NCBI RefSeq assembly: GCF_019734195.1
Contig: NZ_JAASHM010000009.1
Coordinates: forward strand, 1 to 64,000
Source: Clostridium sp. K13
GTDB lineage: Bacteria; Bacillota; Clostridia; Clostridiales; Clostridiaceae
DNA: 64,000 bases
Reading direction: 5' to 3'
Both the position numbers and the translations under genes were made by a program. The notes under the pieces are model-generated. The model was not told the DNA's origin. It ran no database searches and saw only the letters and a list, made by a program, of their open reading frames with translations. Below, one piece after another: positions 1 to 9,097 of this stretch (position 1 is its first letter; every line of letters begins with the position of its first letter).

Positions 1-47
1 TCATTAAAAATAGCTTGTTAAAGTTCATTTTTTATTTAACTGTAAAA

Positions 48-186
48 TTATTCAAGGAAAACTGCACTATTATAGTTATTTAATATTTGTTTCCATGTAA
101 ATCTAGCCATAACTAAACTTTCCTTTTCATTATCTAATTATTCCATAGATTTAATTTCAACTATTTTTAATATTTTTATTCTCACT
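48..186 (-). pseudogene. unidentified C-terminal coding remnant
   Basis: The minus strand has a short open stretch that reads LDNEKESLVMARFTWKQIL and ends in TAA, preceded in the same frame by a TAA stop and a further open stretch. The FTWKQI pattern resembles C-termini of glycosyltransferases, but the piece is too short to assign. It has no start codon with a ribosome binding site. It may equally be chance open frame in AT-rich DNA. Confidence 0.2.
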
Positions 187-188
187 TT

Positions 189-1304
189 TTATACTTTTTT
201 TATTCTAAACATAAATAAGCTAAAACTAAACAATAACAAAGATATAGTTATCATGTAAAAAATATATTGATGTATTGAGGTTAAACTACCATATATCTGT
301 AAATTTTCTATACATTTATATATCCATCTCTGTGGCATTAAGCTTCCTATCTTTTGCAAGTAATCTGGCATAATTTCAAAATTCCAAAATACTCCTGATA
401 TCATACAAGTTGGTATGACTATTAATATATTAACAGTACTAGCAATATATCTATTTCTACTAAAGCTAACAATACATAAATTCAAAGATATAGCTACTAA
501 ATTAAGTAATAACATAACTAATAAAAAGTTATTAGTATTATTCATACCAAAATCCAAATTTAACAACTTACAAAGAACATAATATATAAGGCTACTTATA
601 GAAGATACTAAATAAAATACTATAAGCAAAGCCATATAATACTTATATTGCTTTATACCACTAACTAAAACCCTTGATTTAGTATTATGTTCTTCATCTT
701 CAATTAAAAAATTAGCTATAGCAGCCCCGCTTATTAATATCATCATTATAACTATTCCTATAGAGTTTTCTATAACAGGCTTACTTTCTTCAACTTCACT
801 TAAGTTATATTCAAGTAAGTTATTTTTATAAGCTTCATTTTTTTCTTTAAAGGTATCTATATTCTTATTACTTACTTTAGCTATTAAACTTAAATTATTT
901 ACTTTTGATTTTATAATAGATACTAAAGTTTCCTTAACATCACTATTAGAAATTGATTTTATAGTAATTTTACTCTCTTCTAAATTTAATAAATTATTAC
1001 TGAAATTATCTTCAATTATAATTGCTATCTGTATCTGATGAGATGCAAGTAAAATTTCATAATTATCCTTACTTATATGTGTTATATCTACATCTTCTAT
1101 ATCATTTATAACATCTATTATCTCTTTTGAAATATAGCTATTATCTTTATCAATTATTCCAATCTTATAATTCATATCCTTACCAAAAGCAAAACTAAAA
1201 AATACAATTACAATTGCAGGAGCTATTATTCCCATAATAATAAAACTCTTTTTCTTAAGTAATAATTTTGTAGTATTTATCATTATCCTAAACAATATTA
1301 TCAC
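189..1304 (-). CDS. ABC-2 type exporter permease (second of pair)
   Basis: Membrane subunit of an ABC-2 (drug or lipid) exporter. One N-terminal membrane segment (about residues 22-43) is followed by an extracytoplasmic domain of about 130 residues. Five or six closely packed hydrophobic segments then run from about residue 180 to the end, the usual layout of this family. It overlaps the 3' end of the other permease gene by 17 bases, so the two are translationally coupled. The start is uncertain: the listed GTG lies inside the overlap, and an ATG seven codons later just follows the upstream stop. The ATPase expected to drive the exporter is truncated, so this protein probably has no working partner encoded here. 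Confidence 0.8.
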   Translation of the reverse strand: MIILFRIMINTTKLLLKKKSFIIMGIIAPAIVIVFFSFAFGKDMNYKIGIIDKDNSYISKEIIDVINDIEDVDITHISKDNYEILLASHQIQIAIIIEDNFSNNLLNLEESKITIKSISNSDVKETLVSIIKSKVNNLSLIAKVSNKNIDTFKEKNEAYKNNLLEYNLSEVEESKPVIENSIGIVIMMILISGAAIANFLIEDEEHNTKSRVLVSGIKQYKYYMALLIVFYLVSSISSLIYYVLCKLLNLDFGMNNTNNFLLVMLLLNLVAISLNLCIVSFSRNRYIASTVNILIVIPTCMISGVFWNFEIMPDYLQKIGSLMPQRWIYKCIENLQIYGSLTSIHQYIFYMITISLLLFSFSLFMFRIKKV

Positions 1305-2454
1305 CAGCTCTCATGTTACCGCTAATAATACATATAACTAATAATATTAAAGATAATTCCAAAGATATAACTATTGATATTGTTGAATAATTAGTTGTAA
1401 TTCCAGAGCTTAAACTTAATAATGATATATTTGCCCAATAAGTTGGAGTCATCTGACATAATATATTAGTTACTTCATTTGCCCTTATTAATGATATTGG
1501 AACATATGCTCCACCTAAAAAACCTAAAACTATTAATAAGGTATTGATTACACTTGATGCTGCTTTATTATCTTTAAACATAAAACTAATAGCAACTCCT
1601 AAAATGGAGCTGAAAATTATTAAAGATACTAAAACCATTAACATTATTACTAGATTTTCTCCCCAATTAATGTTTAGAAAAACGGTGCTAACAAAATAAA
1701 CTATAATTATTTGAATTATACCTACTATTATCCCTAAAGTTATCTTTGATAATATAATATTAAAATCACTGGATTTAGATATTTTTAGTCTAGATAATGT
1801 ATTTTCAACTCTTCCATTATAAGCTGATACACTAGTTATTTGAGATATATACAATATAATTAATACAAGCTCTGCAAAGGTATAATAAGTAAATGAATTT
1901 ATCCCATTACTACTTATTCCCTCTTCCTTTACTACTGTGCTACTTGCTTCTTTTACCATATCATTTAAAATATTAGGATTTTCACTTACCATACTATCTA
2001 TAACAGCATATCTATCTATAACAGCATATCTATCTAGATATTGATTAAAAACACTTTTAAATATTTTTTGAGCTGTACTTTCCTTATCTTTATTTCTATA
2101 AAAGTCATATTTATCTTCATATATATTTATAAAAGCAAGACCTTGAAAGCTATTAACATTACTTTTAGCTTCATTATCATTTAATATTTCTTCAAATTCT
2201 ATTTTCATATTATTTTCACAGTTTTCTTTAAAACTATTAAAGACTTGTAAATACCTATTATCCTTATTTAAATTATTAACTTTAAAATATACTTTTTCAT
2301 TTTCAAATATATTATGATCAACATTCATAAGACCATTTAATGAAAATCCCATTACAACTATAAGAACTATTGGGAATATAAACATTGTAGCTACATTAGA
2401 TTTATTTCTAAAAAAGTGTAAGACTTCTTTTTTTATTAAACTAATTAATATCAT
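1288..2454 (-). CDS. ABC-2 type exporter permease (first of pair)
   Basis: Membrane subunit of an ABC-2 exporter. It has an N-terminal cytoplasmic helix, a membrane segment at about residues 24-42, a large external domain, and a block of C-terminal membrane helices from about residue 190. The ATG is preceded by GAGG at good spacing. It sits between the truncated ATPase and the second permease in the order typical of such operons. The external domain carries a perfect in-frame duplication of six residues (RYAVID twice). Substrate cannot be inferred. Confidence 0.8.
   Translation of the reverse strand: MILISLIKKEVLHFFRNKSNVATMFIFPIVLIVVMGFSLNGLMNVDHNIFENEKVYFKVNNLNKDNRYLQVFNSFKENCENNMKIEFEEILNDNEAKSNVNSFQGLAFINIYEDKYDFYRNKDKESTAQKIFKSVFNQYLDRYAVIDRYAVIDSMVSENPNILNDMVKEASSTVVKEEGISSNGINSFTYYTFAELVLIILYISQITSVSAYNGRVENTLSRLKISKSSDFNIILSKITLGIIVGIIQIIIVYFVSTVFLNINWGENLVIMLMVLVSLIIFSSILGVAISFMFKDNKAASSVINTLLIVLGFLGGAYVPISLIRANEVTNILCQMTPTYWANISLLSLSSGITTNYSTISIVISLELSLILLVICIISGNMRAGDNIV
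1995..2030 (-). repeat. 18-bp perfect tandem duplication inside permease gene
   Basis: Two identical 18-base units lie head to tail and duplicate six codons (RYAVID) in the external domain of the permease. It looks like recent slippage and keeps the frame. Confidence 0.9.
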
Positions 2455-2471
2455 ATTTAACCTCAGTTACA

Positions 2472-3105
2472 TCAATCTCTTAATTGCTTTCCTGTTAATG
2501 TTAAAAACACCTTTTCTAATGTAGGCATTTCACTTTCTATACTTTCTATAATTCCACTATTATTAGATATTGTATTTATAATTTTTTGAAGTATATATGC
2601 TTCTTGAGAATAGTAACATTTAATTTCCTTATCATGTGTTTCTACCTTTTGAACTCCATCAATTTTACTTATTTGATTTTTTATATTATGAATCTCTTTT
2701 TTCAGATATATGGTACATATATTTTGACTGACTATACTTGATTTTAAATATTCTTTAGTACCTCTTGCTATTATTTTTCCACCATCCATAATAGAAATGT
2801 TATTGCACAACTCTTCTATTTCTTCCATGTAGTGAGATGTATAGATTATAGTAGCTCCCTCTTCATTTAACTTTCTTACTGATTCTAAAATATGATTTCT
2901 TGATTGAGGGTCTATTCCAACAGTTGGCTCATCCATTATTATCAATTTTGGACTATGTGCTATTGCACAAGCCATATTTAATCTTCTTTTCATTCCTCCT
3001 GAAAACTCACTAGATTTTTTATTTTCAACATCTAAAAGTCCAACAAATTTTAGTGCTTTACTAACTCTTTCCCTTAACTCCTTCCCCTTATATCCATATA
3101 AGGAG
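2472..3105 (-). pseudogene. 5'-truncated ABC exporter ATPase
   Basis: C-terminal two thirds of a DrrA/CcmA-type ATPase. Visible in frame are the segment LYGYKGKELRERV, the signature SGGMKRR, Walker B (LIIMDEPTVGID), and the switch histidine (YTSHYMEE). The Walker A half is absent: the homologous frame begins around position 3100, directly at the 3' end of the FAD oxidoreductase gene. The first methionine (position 2993) lies inside the signature motif and so is not a true start. ATP could not be bound normally. The piece ends with TGA. The likely event is a deletion that joined the oxidoreductase gene end to the middle of the ATPase gene. Confidence 0.85.
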
Positions 3106-3109
3106 CAAC

Positions 3110-4954
3110 CTAAAGCCTTGTATTTATTTCCTTTATACTTACTGGCTTAGCAAAGGCTTTTCTAATACAATTTTTTTCACATTCAATACTTTCACAATTT
3201 AAGCAAGGATTATTATTTATAAGCTTCTTAGCTCCATAAAAATTACCTGCTGCAACTCTCCTATTTATATCTCTTATAGGAATATTATATTTACATACTC
3301 TTTCACATGATGGCTTATCACAAAATTGACACTTTAATGCTAATTTAGCTATTGTATCTTCCTCTTCATTTTTACCTATTTTTATTTCTTCATATTTAAA
3401 TGGCTTATTAACTATATTTACGTAATTTTTCATATCATCCTTATACTCAAACTCTTCTAGTCCTAATTCTCTAAGTATAAGATTAGCAGCACTTATTCCT
3501 GATATAGTAACTGCAGGTGTTCCAGTTCCCATAACCGTTGATTCTCCACAATTAAAAAGATTATTTATCTCACTCTTAGTCTTTAATCTTTTTAACATAT
3601 GTTGACCAAGTTTTTGTTTAGGGCCAGCCACACTGCCCCCTTCTTTTAATACATATCTATTTAAAGTAGTAGGAGTACTAATTTCTACATGACATATATT
3701 TTCTTTAAATCCTGGAAATCTTTTTTCTAAAACATCTAATACCCTATTTTCCTCTGCTGCTTTCATTTCTCTATATTTTTCAGTATTATATTCATTCTTA
3801 AATCCCTTTGGCCATTCCTTGAAAGTAGGACCTATTGCCATAATGGTATGATAGCCCTCTTTACAAAGAGTTTTATCATCTATACTTAAAATGTAAACAG
3901 TTATTTCATCCTCATCTAACTTAGTTTTATCACCAATTAACATTTCAATTGGTAATGTGCCTTTAGGAATTGCTTCTTCCTTTACAAGTGCAAATAAAAC
4001 TACAGATGGATATGATGGTTCTAGTGAATTTGCCCACTCCTTACTTTCTTCCCTTACACTATTTTTTAACAACTTATTATATAAATTCCACACATTACCT
4101 GAATTAACTATATATTTAGCACTTAATGTGGTTCCATTATCTAATTTAACCTTAGTTGCTTTATTATCTTCTACTATTATTCTTTCTACTTCAGTGTTAT
4201 AAATCATCTGTCCATTATTTTCTTCTATTACTTTTTCTAATTTTCCAACTAAGTTTAATGTTGAACCAGCAGGGTAGTAGCTTCCTCCAAAATGATTATC
4301 TACAAACATTACTGAAGAAAGTATTGCAGGAGTTTCTTTAACATTTGTATAGCAATATGTAGATGTTAATTTATCAAATAAATCAAATACATCTTCATTT
4401 TTAAAGTACTTTCTTAATATACTTTCAGTATTTTTATTCATATATCCTAAAAATCTTATATAATCTATTGGATGTCTTAATAGAGCTTGTAATCCCTGTT
4501 CTTTTTTCATTGCATCTGGTGATATGAAGTTTGGATGTTCTGCAATTATTTTCATATATTGATTTGATAAATCTCTATAAAATCTTTTAAAATTTTCTTT
4601 TTCCTTAGGAAATACTTTTGCTAATTCTTCTATAAACATATCTATATCTTGATAAAATATTATTCTATGCTCTCCAAAGTTAATAGCATAAAGTTCATCA
4701 TGTTTTATTATATCTATGGGTTCTTCTAATGCATTAAAAACAAATCTATGTGGACTGAATCCTCTTTCATTAAATCCATATATCATTGCTGCTCCTTGCT
4801 CAAATACTACATCTTTTCTTTTGAATATTCCACAAGAACCCCCTGGTTTGTATTGAGCTTCTACTACACATACTTTTAAGTTACGTTTTGCTAATAAAGA
4901 AGCTGCCGTAAGTCCTGATATTCCTGCTCCTATTACAATAACATCATAATTCAT
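3110..4954 (-). CDS. NAD(P)/FAD-dependent oxidoreductase, phytoene desaturase-like, with C-terminal Fe-S module
   Basis: Flavoprotein of the phytoene desaturase/amine oxidase-like superfamily (COG1233 type). The N-terminus has the dinucleotide-binding motif VIGAGISGL, then an acidic residue ending the second strand (VCVVEA). A second FAD contact lies near GTGTPAVTISG (about residue 485). The last 80 residues hold eight cysteines in two groups (CQFC..SCERVC and CLNC..ECEKNC), resembling the Fer4_20 module of glutamate synthase small subunits. It may therefore pass electrons through two 4Fe-4S clusters. The physiological substrate is unknown. Its stop abuts the truncated ATPase, so a deletion may have removed whatever followed it. 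Confidence 0.8.
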   Translation of the reverse strand: MNYDVIVIGAGISGLTAASLLAKRNLKVCVVEAQYKPGGSCGIFKRKDVVFEQGAAMIYGFNERGFSPHRFVFNALEEPIDIIKHDELYAINFGEHRIIFYQDIDMFIEELAKVFPKEKENFKRFYRDLSNQYMKIIAEHPNFISPDAMKKEQGLQALLRHPIDYIRFLGYMNKNTESILRKYFKNEDVFDLFDKLTSTYCYTNVKETPAILSSVMFVDNHFGGSYYPAGSTLNLVGKLEKVIEENNGQMIYNTEVERIIVEDNKATKVKLDNGTTLSAKYIVNSGNVWNLYNKLLKNSVREESKEWANSLEPSYPSVVLFALVKEEAIPKGTLPIEMLIGDKTKLDEDEITVYILSIDDKTLCKEGYHTIMAIGPTFKEWPKGFKNEYNTEKYREMKAAEENRVLDVLEKRFPGFKENICHVEISTPTTLNRYVLKEGGSVAGPKQKLGQHMLKRLKTKSEINNLFNCGESTVMGTGTPAVTISGISAANLILRELGLEEFEYKDDMKNYVNIVNKPFKYEEIKIGKNEEEDTIAKLALKCQFCDKPSCERVCKYNIPIRDINRRVAAGNFYGAKKLINNNPCLNCESIECEKNCIRKAFAKPVSIKEINTRL

Positions 4955-5067
4955 ATATCCTCACCTTAATTATTTATAAAAAGATTATTTCTCTATAAAA
5001 TTTATTCTTTAAAATAAAAAAATATTAATCTTTACATAAATAATCTTACTCACTAATCTATATAAAT

Positions 5068-5095
5068 AAAAAAAGAGCAACATTTCTGCTGCTCT
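5068..5095 (-). terminator. intrinsic terminator after parA-like gene
   Basis: An eight-pair stem (AGAGCAGC/GTTGCTCT, one G-T pair) with a six-base loop is followed on the minus strand by a run of seven T. It lies just past the ParA stop. Confidence 0.85.
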
Positions 5096-5110
5096 AGTTA
5101 GTGTTAACCC

Positions 5111-5947
5111 TTAACCCACCTTAGGTATTTCACTATTAATATTTTTCTTGCTTTTTATAGTTGATATACTAGTGACTTTCTTAGTAATTGATGTATTTAA
5201 TATTTCATCTGTTACACTTCTATATTCCTTTGTACTTTTACATCTTGGATCATATAAAGATACTGGTAATCCATTTGTTTGACTTTTTACTATTATACTA
5301 CTTTGATGAATTTCTGTATCAAAAACCTTATATGAATAAAACTCTTTTATCTCTTTTCTAAATGATTCGCTTAGCTTTGTTCTTGAGTCTACTCTTGTTA
5401 ATAATATTCCTTCAACCTTTAATTTCTTATTAAATGTTTTTTGAATCATCTTTATTGTCTTTGATAAGTTTTTAAGTCCTTGCATATTAAATAAAGATGG
5501 TTCCATAGGTATTATTACGCTATCACTAGCAACTAAAGCATTAACTGTTGTAATAGACTGACTTGGAGGACAATCTATTAATATAAAGTCGTAATCATCT
5601 TTTAAATTTTCATCTTCTATCATTTTACTTAATATTCTTTTACAATTCTTTATTTTTATTAAAGATAAATCAGCGTTACCAATTTCTGAATTATTAGGGA
5701 TAATATCTAACCCCTCTAATATGGTGCAATTTTTTATTGTTTTTCTTAAGGACTTTTTTCCTCTAAGGCAATTAACTAGTGACTCTTTATCTGTCTTAAA
5801 TCCTACACTTGTTGTTAAATTTGCTTGATAATCATTATCTATCATCAAGACTTTATAACCTGAATTAATTAATTCTGCTGCTATATTTACTACAGTTGTA
5901 GTTTTAGCACATCCCCCTTTGTGATTACATACACTAATAACCTTCAT
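5111..5947 (-). CDS. orphan ParA/Soj-family ATPase
   Basis: MinD/ParA-type P-loop ATPase that dimerises with ATP and usually moves DNA or protein cargo. The deviant Walker A (KGGCAKTT) is at residues 10-17. The switch and Walker B (FILIDCPPS) lie near residue 122. The length of 278 residues fits chromosomal ParA-like proteins with a basic tail (last 25 residues rich in K and S). No ParB, parS cluster or origin is seen nearby, so a plasmid partition role is not supported. A strong promoter with an overlapping palindrome lies upstream, and a terminator follows, so it is monocistronic. Confidence 0.85.
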   Translation of the reverse strand: MKVISVCNHKGGCAKTTTVVNIAAELINSGYKVLMIDNDYQANLTTSVGFKTDKESLVNCLRGKKSLRKTIKNCTILEGLDIIPNNSEIGNADLSLIKIKNCKRILSKMIEDENLKDDYDFILIDCPPSQSITTVNALVASDSVIIPMEPSLFNMQGLKNLSKTIKMIQKTFNKKLKVEGILLTRVDSRTKLSESFRKEIKEFYSYKVFDTEIHQSSIIVKSQTNGLPVSLYDPRCKSTKEYRSVTDEILNTSITKKVTSISTIKSKKNINSEIPKVG

Positions 5948-6055
5948 ATTTTTTCTCCCCTAATCCTCATACCATTTTGTATATTCTTTATTTTTCTTAT
6001 CATAGTTTCTTAATTTACAATTTTTTAATGAACTAACTATGTATATATTAATTAT

Positions 6056-6100
6056 ATTATAATACAATTCTTTATAAATTGTAATATCTTTACAATTTAT
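6056..6100 (-). promoter_or_regulatory. parA promoter overlapped by 11-bp palindrome
   Basis: On the minus strand TTACAA (6084-6079), a 17-base spacer and TATAAT (6061-6056) form a sigma-A promoter. ATAAATTGTAA (6074-6084) and its exact inverse (6090-6100) flank five bases. One arm covers the -35 box, which suggests an operator. The rest of the 357-base parA/radical SAM spacer is AT-rich with no other clear element. Confidence 0.65.
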
Positions 6101-6231
6101 ATATTAAAAAAGTCTATTCCTATATATGTTGCAATTTTTTCCTGGTATATTTCTCTTTATTTTTTTATTAATAAGTTTTAGTCCTTAAGAGTATAAACAA
6201 TAAATAATTACCGTTATTTAATAATACTTTA

Positions 6232-6260
6232 TTGACTTTCAATAAATTTAATAATAAAAT
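6232..6260 (+). promoter_or_regulatory. sigma-A promoter of radical SAM gene
   Basis: TTGACT and TAAAAT are separated by exactly 17 bases, 45 bases before the ATG. A GAAAGGA ribosome binding site lies in between. Confidence 0.65.
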
Positions 6261-6304
6261 TTATTTATTAAGTATATACATCCATATGAAAGGATTTAAA
6301 TATT

Positions 6305-7651
6305 ATGATTGTTAAGCTGATTCAACTTAAAATGAATAAACGACCTATGGATACTGACCTAAAAATTAGAATGTCTCCTTCTTTAGGATTGCTTACAATA
6401 GCTAATATACTAAATAAGGATCATAATATAATTATGGAAAATGAAAATATAAGAGATATAAATTTTAATGAACCTGTTGATATTGTAGGAATAACTGTTA
6501 CTGTTGATGTTCTTCCAAGAGCTATCGAAGTAGCTAAAATATTCCGTGAAAAAAACATTCCTGTAGTTGTAGGGGGAATACATATAACTGCTGTTCCCCA
6601 AGATTATTTAGATTACTTTGATGTAATTAGTGTAGGAATGGCCGAAACAACTTGGCCTGATATTATAAGAGATTTAGAAAATAAAAGTCTAAAAAAGATA
6701 TATTACTGCAATACTAAGATTACTGGAAGTAAAATAGTATCACCTGCTTATAATTTAATAAATAAAAAAGATTATTTGTATAGTAATGTAGTTAGTACAA
6801 GCAGAGGTTGCCCTTTTAAATGTGATTTCTGCTATAATAGCTGTAATTCTTATAGTAACTTTTATGTTAATAGACCTATAGAAGATGTTGTTAAAGATAT
6901 TAAAACTATTGGTAAAAAACATATTATGTTTATAGATGATAATTTTATAGGAAACCCTAAATGGACTAAGGAGTTTTTATTAGCTATTGAGCCATTAAAA
7001 ATTAAATGGAATGCTGCTGTAACTGCTAATATTGCTAATATGCCAGAACTTTTAGATCTTATGTCTAGAACTGGATGTGAAAGCTTATTTATTGGATTTG
7101 AAAGTATAAATAATAAGTCTTTAAGTAATGTTCATAAAAAACAAAATAATGTTACCCAATTTGAAAAGTTAGTATCAGAAATTCATAAAAGAGGTATTAT
7201 GATTAATGCTAGTTTTGTTTTTGGATTAGATGGTGATACCAAGGAAACTTTTGATGCTACCTTAAAGTGGATAGTTGATAATAAAATCGAAACTGTTACA
7301 TCTCATATTTTAACACCTTATCCTGGTACTAAGCTTTATGATGATATGCTTAAAGCTGGTAGAATTACTGACTTTAATTTATCAAATTATAATACAGCTA
7401 ATGTAGTTTTTAAACCTAAAAATATGACTGCTGATGAATTGTATAATGGATATATTGATATTTATAATAAAATTTATAGCTTTAAAAATATAATTAAAAG
7501 AATACCTAAAAGTAAGAAACAAGTTATGCCTTATTTGGCCTTTAACTTATTGTATAGAAAATTTGGAAGGCTTTCTGAAAAAGTATGTAAGTTATTAACC
7601 TTCCAGAGAATAGGACAAGCTGGTGAATTCCTTGCTTATAAATTAAAATAA
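6305..7651 (+). CDS. B12-binding domain radical SAM protein
   Basis: Radical SAM enzyme with an N-terminal cobalamin-binding Rossmann domain (about residues 1-135; VGITVTVD and VVVGGIH strands). The Fe-S motif is Cys169-PFK-Cys173-DF-Cys176. The barrel holds GFES (near 259) and YPGTKLYDDM, and a C-terminal extension follows. Family members include methyltransferases and oxidative cyclases such as BchE. The substrate cannot be told from sequence. It stands alone between divergent parA and a convergent XRE gene, with its own promoter. Start chosen at the ATG ten bases past GAAAGGA. Confidence 0.85.
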   Translation: MIVKLIQLKMNKRPMDTDLKIRMSPSLGLLTIANILNKDHNIIMENENIRDINFNEPVDIVGITVTVDVLPRAIEVAKIFREKNIPVVVGGIHITAVPQDYLDYFDVISVGMAETTWPDIIRDLENKSLKKIYYCNTKITGSKIVSPAYNLINKKDYLYSNVVSTSRGCPFKCDFCYNSCNSYSNFYVNRPIEDVVKDIKTIGKKHIMFIDDNFIGNPKWTKEFLLAIEPLKIKWNAAVTANIANMPELLDLMSRTGCESLFIGFESINNKSLSNVHKKQNNVTQFEKLVSEIHKRGIMINASFVFGLDGDTKETFDATLKWIVDNKIETVTSHILTPYPGTKLYDDMLKAGRITDFNLSNYNTANVVFKPKNMTADELYNGYIDIYNKIYSFKNIIKRIPKSKKQVMPYLAFNLLYRKFGRLSEKVCKLLTFQRIGQAGEFLAYKLK

Positions 7652-7653
7652 AT

Positions 7654-7914
7654 TTATATTTTTATAACAAAAAAAGAAATCTTAGTTGTCCCTTTTTCAA
7701 CTAAGATTTCTTCTATAGATATATTAAATATTCTACTTAATGCAAATAAATTATCAATAGATGGAAGGCACTGACCCCATTGCCATTTATATATAGCTTG
7801 TGGCCCATCAAATCCGAAATATCCCTGCAAATCTTTTACTGATAAACCTCTTAACTTCCTGATCCTAGCAATATTGGCACCTGTAGCTTTCATATCAATA
7901 ACCGGTAATTCCAT
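7654..7914 (-). CDS. XRE-family HTH regulator, stop-extended
   Basis: Small Cro/CI-type DNA-binding protein. The helix-turn-helix spans about residues 12-62 (IRKLRGLSVKDLQGYFG, recognition helix around QAIYKWQWG). The start is the ATG seven bases after GGAGGT; an earlier in-frame GTG overlaps that site. The frame runs through its own terminator hairpin and adds about ten residues after ILVEKG. A related gene tail at 10062-10090 stops right after ILVEK, so the original stop seems to have been lost here. Target genes are not evident. Confidence 0.75.
   Translation of the reverse strand: MELPVIDMKATGANIARIRKLRGLSVKDLQGYFGFDGPQAIYKWQWGQCLPSIDNLFALSRIFNISIEEILVEKGTTKISFFVIKI
7669..7711 (-). terminator. 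terminator hairpin inside XRE gene 3' end
   Basis: Fourteen-pair perfect stem (AGAAATCTTAGTTG and inverse) followed by seven T on the minus strand. It precedes the present XRE stop codon, so most transcripts would end before the stop. Confidence 0.75.
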
Positions 7915-8278
7915 ATTATCTACCTCCACTATATTTTAATATTTCATATATCTATACTAACTTATATGTAAAAATTTCTCAACAATTTTATTAATAAAAA
8001 TTGCAACTGTACAGCCATGGATAAAATTCAGCAGTAATAAGCCATCCTGTCAAAACCTATTTCATGGATTTTATCGAAAATTATATCCTAAACCTTAAGA
8101 ATTTATCCAAAAGAGAATTGATTCTTTATAATTGATAATTAACCATTGAAAATTAAACATTTATTATCTATATCCTATATTAAAATATCATCATAATAAA
8201 TCTGATTTTCAATTGTTCCATAATAACCCTTTATGGAGGGGGCTTAATTTAGAATTTACGTACAATTGCAATATTGCT
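7915..8278. other. intergenic stretch without recognised gene
   Basis: About 360 AT-rich bases between an unknown gene and the XRE gene. It contains the XRE upstream region and an imperfect repeat of CATGGATAAAATT/CATGGATTTTATC, but no open frame with a ribosome binding site. I see nothing else. Confidence 0.5.
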
Positions 8279-8911
8279 TTACTCTATATTTATAATGGTT
8301 GTACTATTAGAAATTTGAAGAGCTGTGTCAACTTCTGATAAAAATCTTTCTATTTTATCCTTCATTTCTTTTATAAGCTTTTCTCCATCTAAAGCATCTA
8401 CTAATCCATATTCATTAGCCTTACGATAAGGCTCAGCAATTGCATCATAGCTTGCTTGAGTTATTTTTTCTTTCCCTTCTTTACCATAAGCTGTATTTAG
8501 TAATTGTTCTATACTATAATCAACCTTCTCATTTTCTTTTATTATTATATCTGAAGATGTTTTATACTGCATTGTTAATTTTTCAAGTAATGAAATCTCA
8601 TACTCTATAGAACTCTTTTTATCTATAGCTTCCGCTACTGTCATTATCTTACCTGCAATATCTACTTTTGTAACTGCATTTGATTGGATTATAGCTGATT
8701 TTATGTTATTTCTTCTTTTAATTAAATCTACTATAGATTGATAATCTGCTTTTGCATTTGCTTTATATGCTTCTTTAGTTATCTTTCCATTTACATTTTG
8801 TACTGATAACTTTGCAGCCGCTATAAATTCACCTTCTTCTATTTTTCTATTTATACGACTATCTAATAGTTTTAATTCATTTAGACCTTTTGTCACTAAT
8901 ATTTGTTCCAT
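8279..8911 (-). CDS. conserved coiled-coil protein of unknown function
   Basis: I do not recognise a family with confidence. The protein (210 residues) is acidic, cytoplasmic, without membrane segments, and mostly helical with long charged helices (residues 1-25, 65-135, 175-200), suggesting coiled coil. The ATG lies nine bases past GGAGG; an in-frame TTG five codons earlier overlaps that site and is unlikely. It is monocistronic. Phage structural proteins can look like this, but nothing phage-like is nearby. Confidence 0.6.
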   Translation of the reverse strand: MEQILVTKGLNELKLLDSRINRKIEEGEFIAAAKLSVQNVNGKITKEAYKANAKADYQSIVDLIKRRNNIKSAIIQSNAVTKVDIAGKIMTVAEAIDKKSSIEYEISLLEKLTMQYKTSSDIIIKENEKVDYSIEQLLNTAYGKEGKEKITQASYDAIAEPYRKANEYGLVDALDGEKLIKEMKDKIERFLSEVDTALQISNSTTIINIE

Positions 8912-9045
8912 AATTCCATCCTCCAATCAAATTAAGTTAATTATTAAACTTTATATATCTATTCTAAAGTATAGAAAAAAATTAATCATTAAACTTGTAG
9001 TTTAAAATCTACAAAAAAACTTAACTTAAACTTTGATTTAATTAT

Positions 9046-9078
9046 AAAAAGAGTTAAACCACCTTAGTGATTTAACTC
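9046..9078 (-). terminator. terminator of C39-like lipoprotein gene
   Basis: GAGTTAAA and TTTAACTC pair over a 12-base loop, followed by five T on the minus strand. Confidence 0.75.
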
Positions 9079-9097
9079 CTTATTATTATTTATTCTA

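Noticed and set aside
3957-4341. Plus-strand ORFs of 61-81 codons
   Set aside because: They lie wholly inside the FAD oxidoreductase gene, have biased hydrophobic composition from reversed codons, and no ribosome binding sites. The same holds for other opposite-strand ORFs inside strong genes (for example 9460-9663, 35026-35259, 54572-54835).
5111-5947. Plasmid or integrated element partition locus
   Set aside because: No ParB, parS array, replication gene, integrase or direct repeats were seen near this ParA-like gene.
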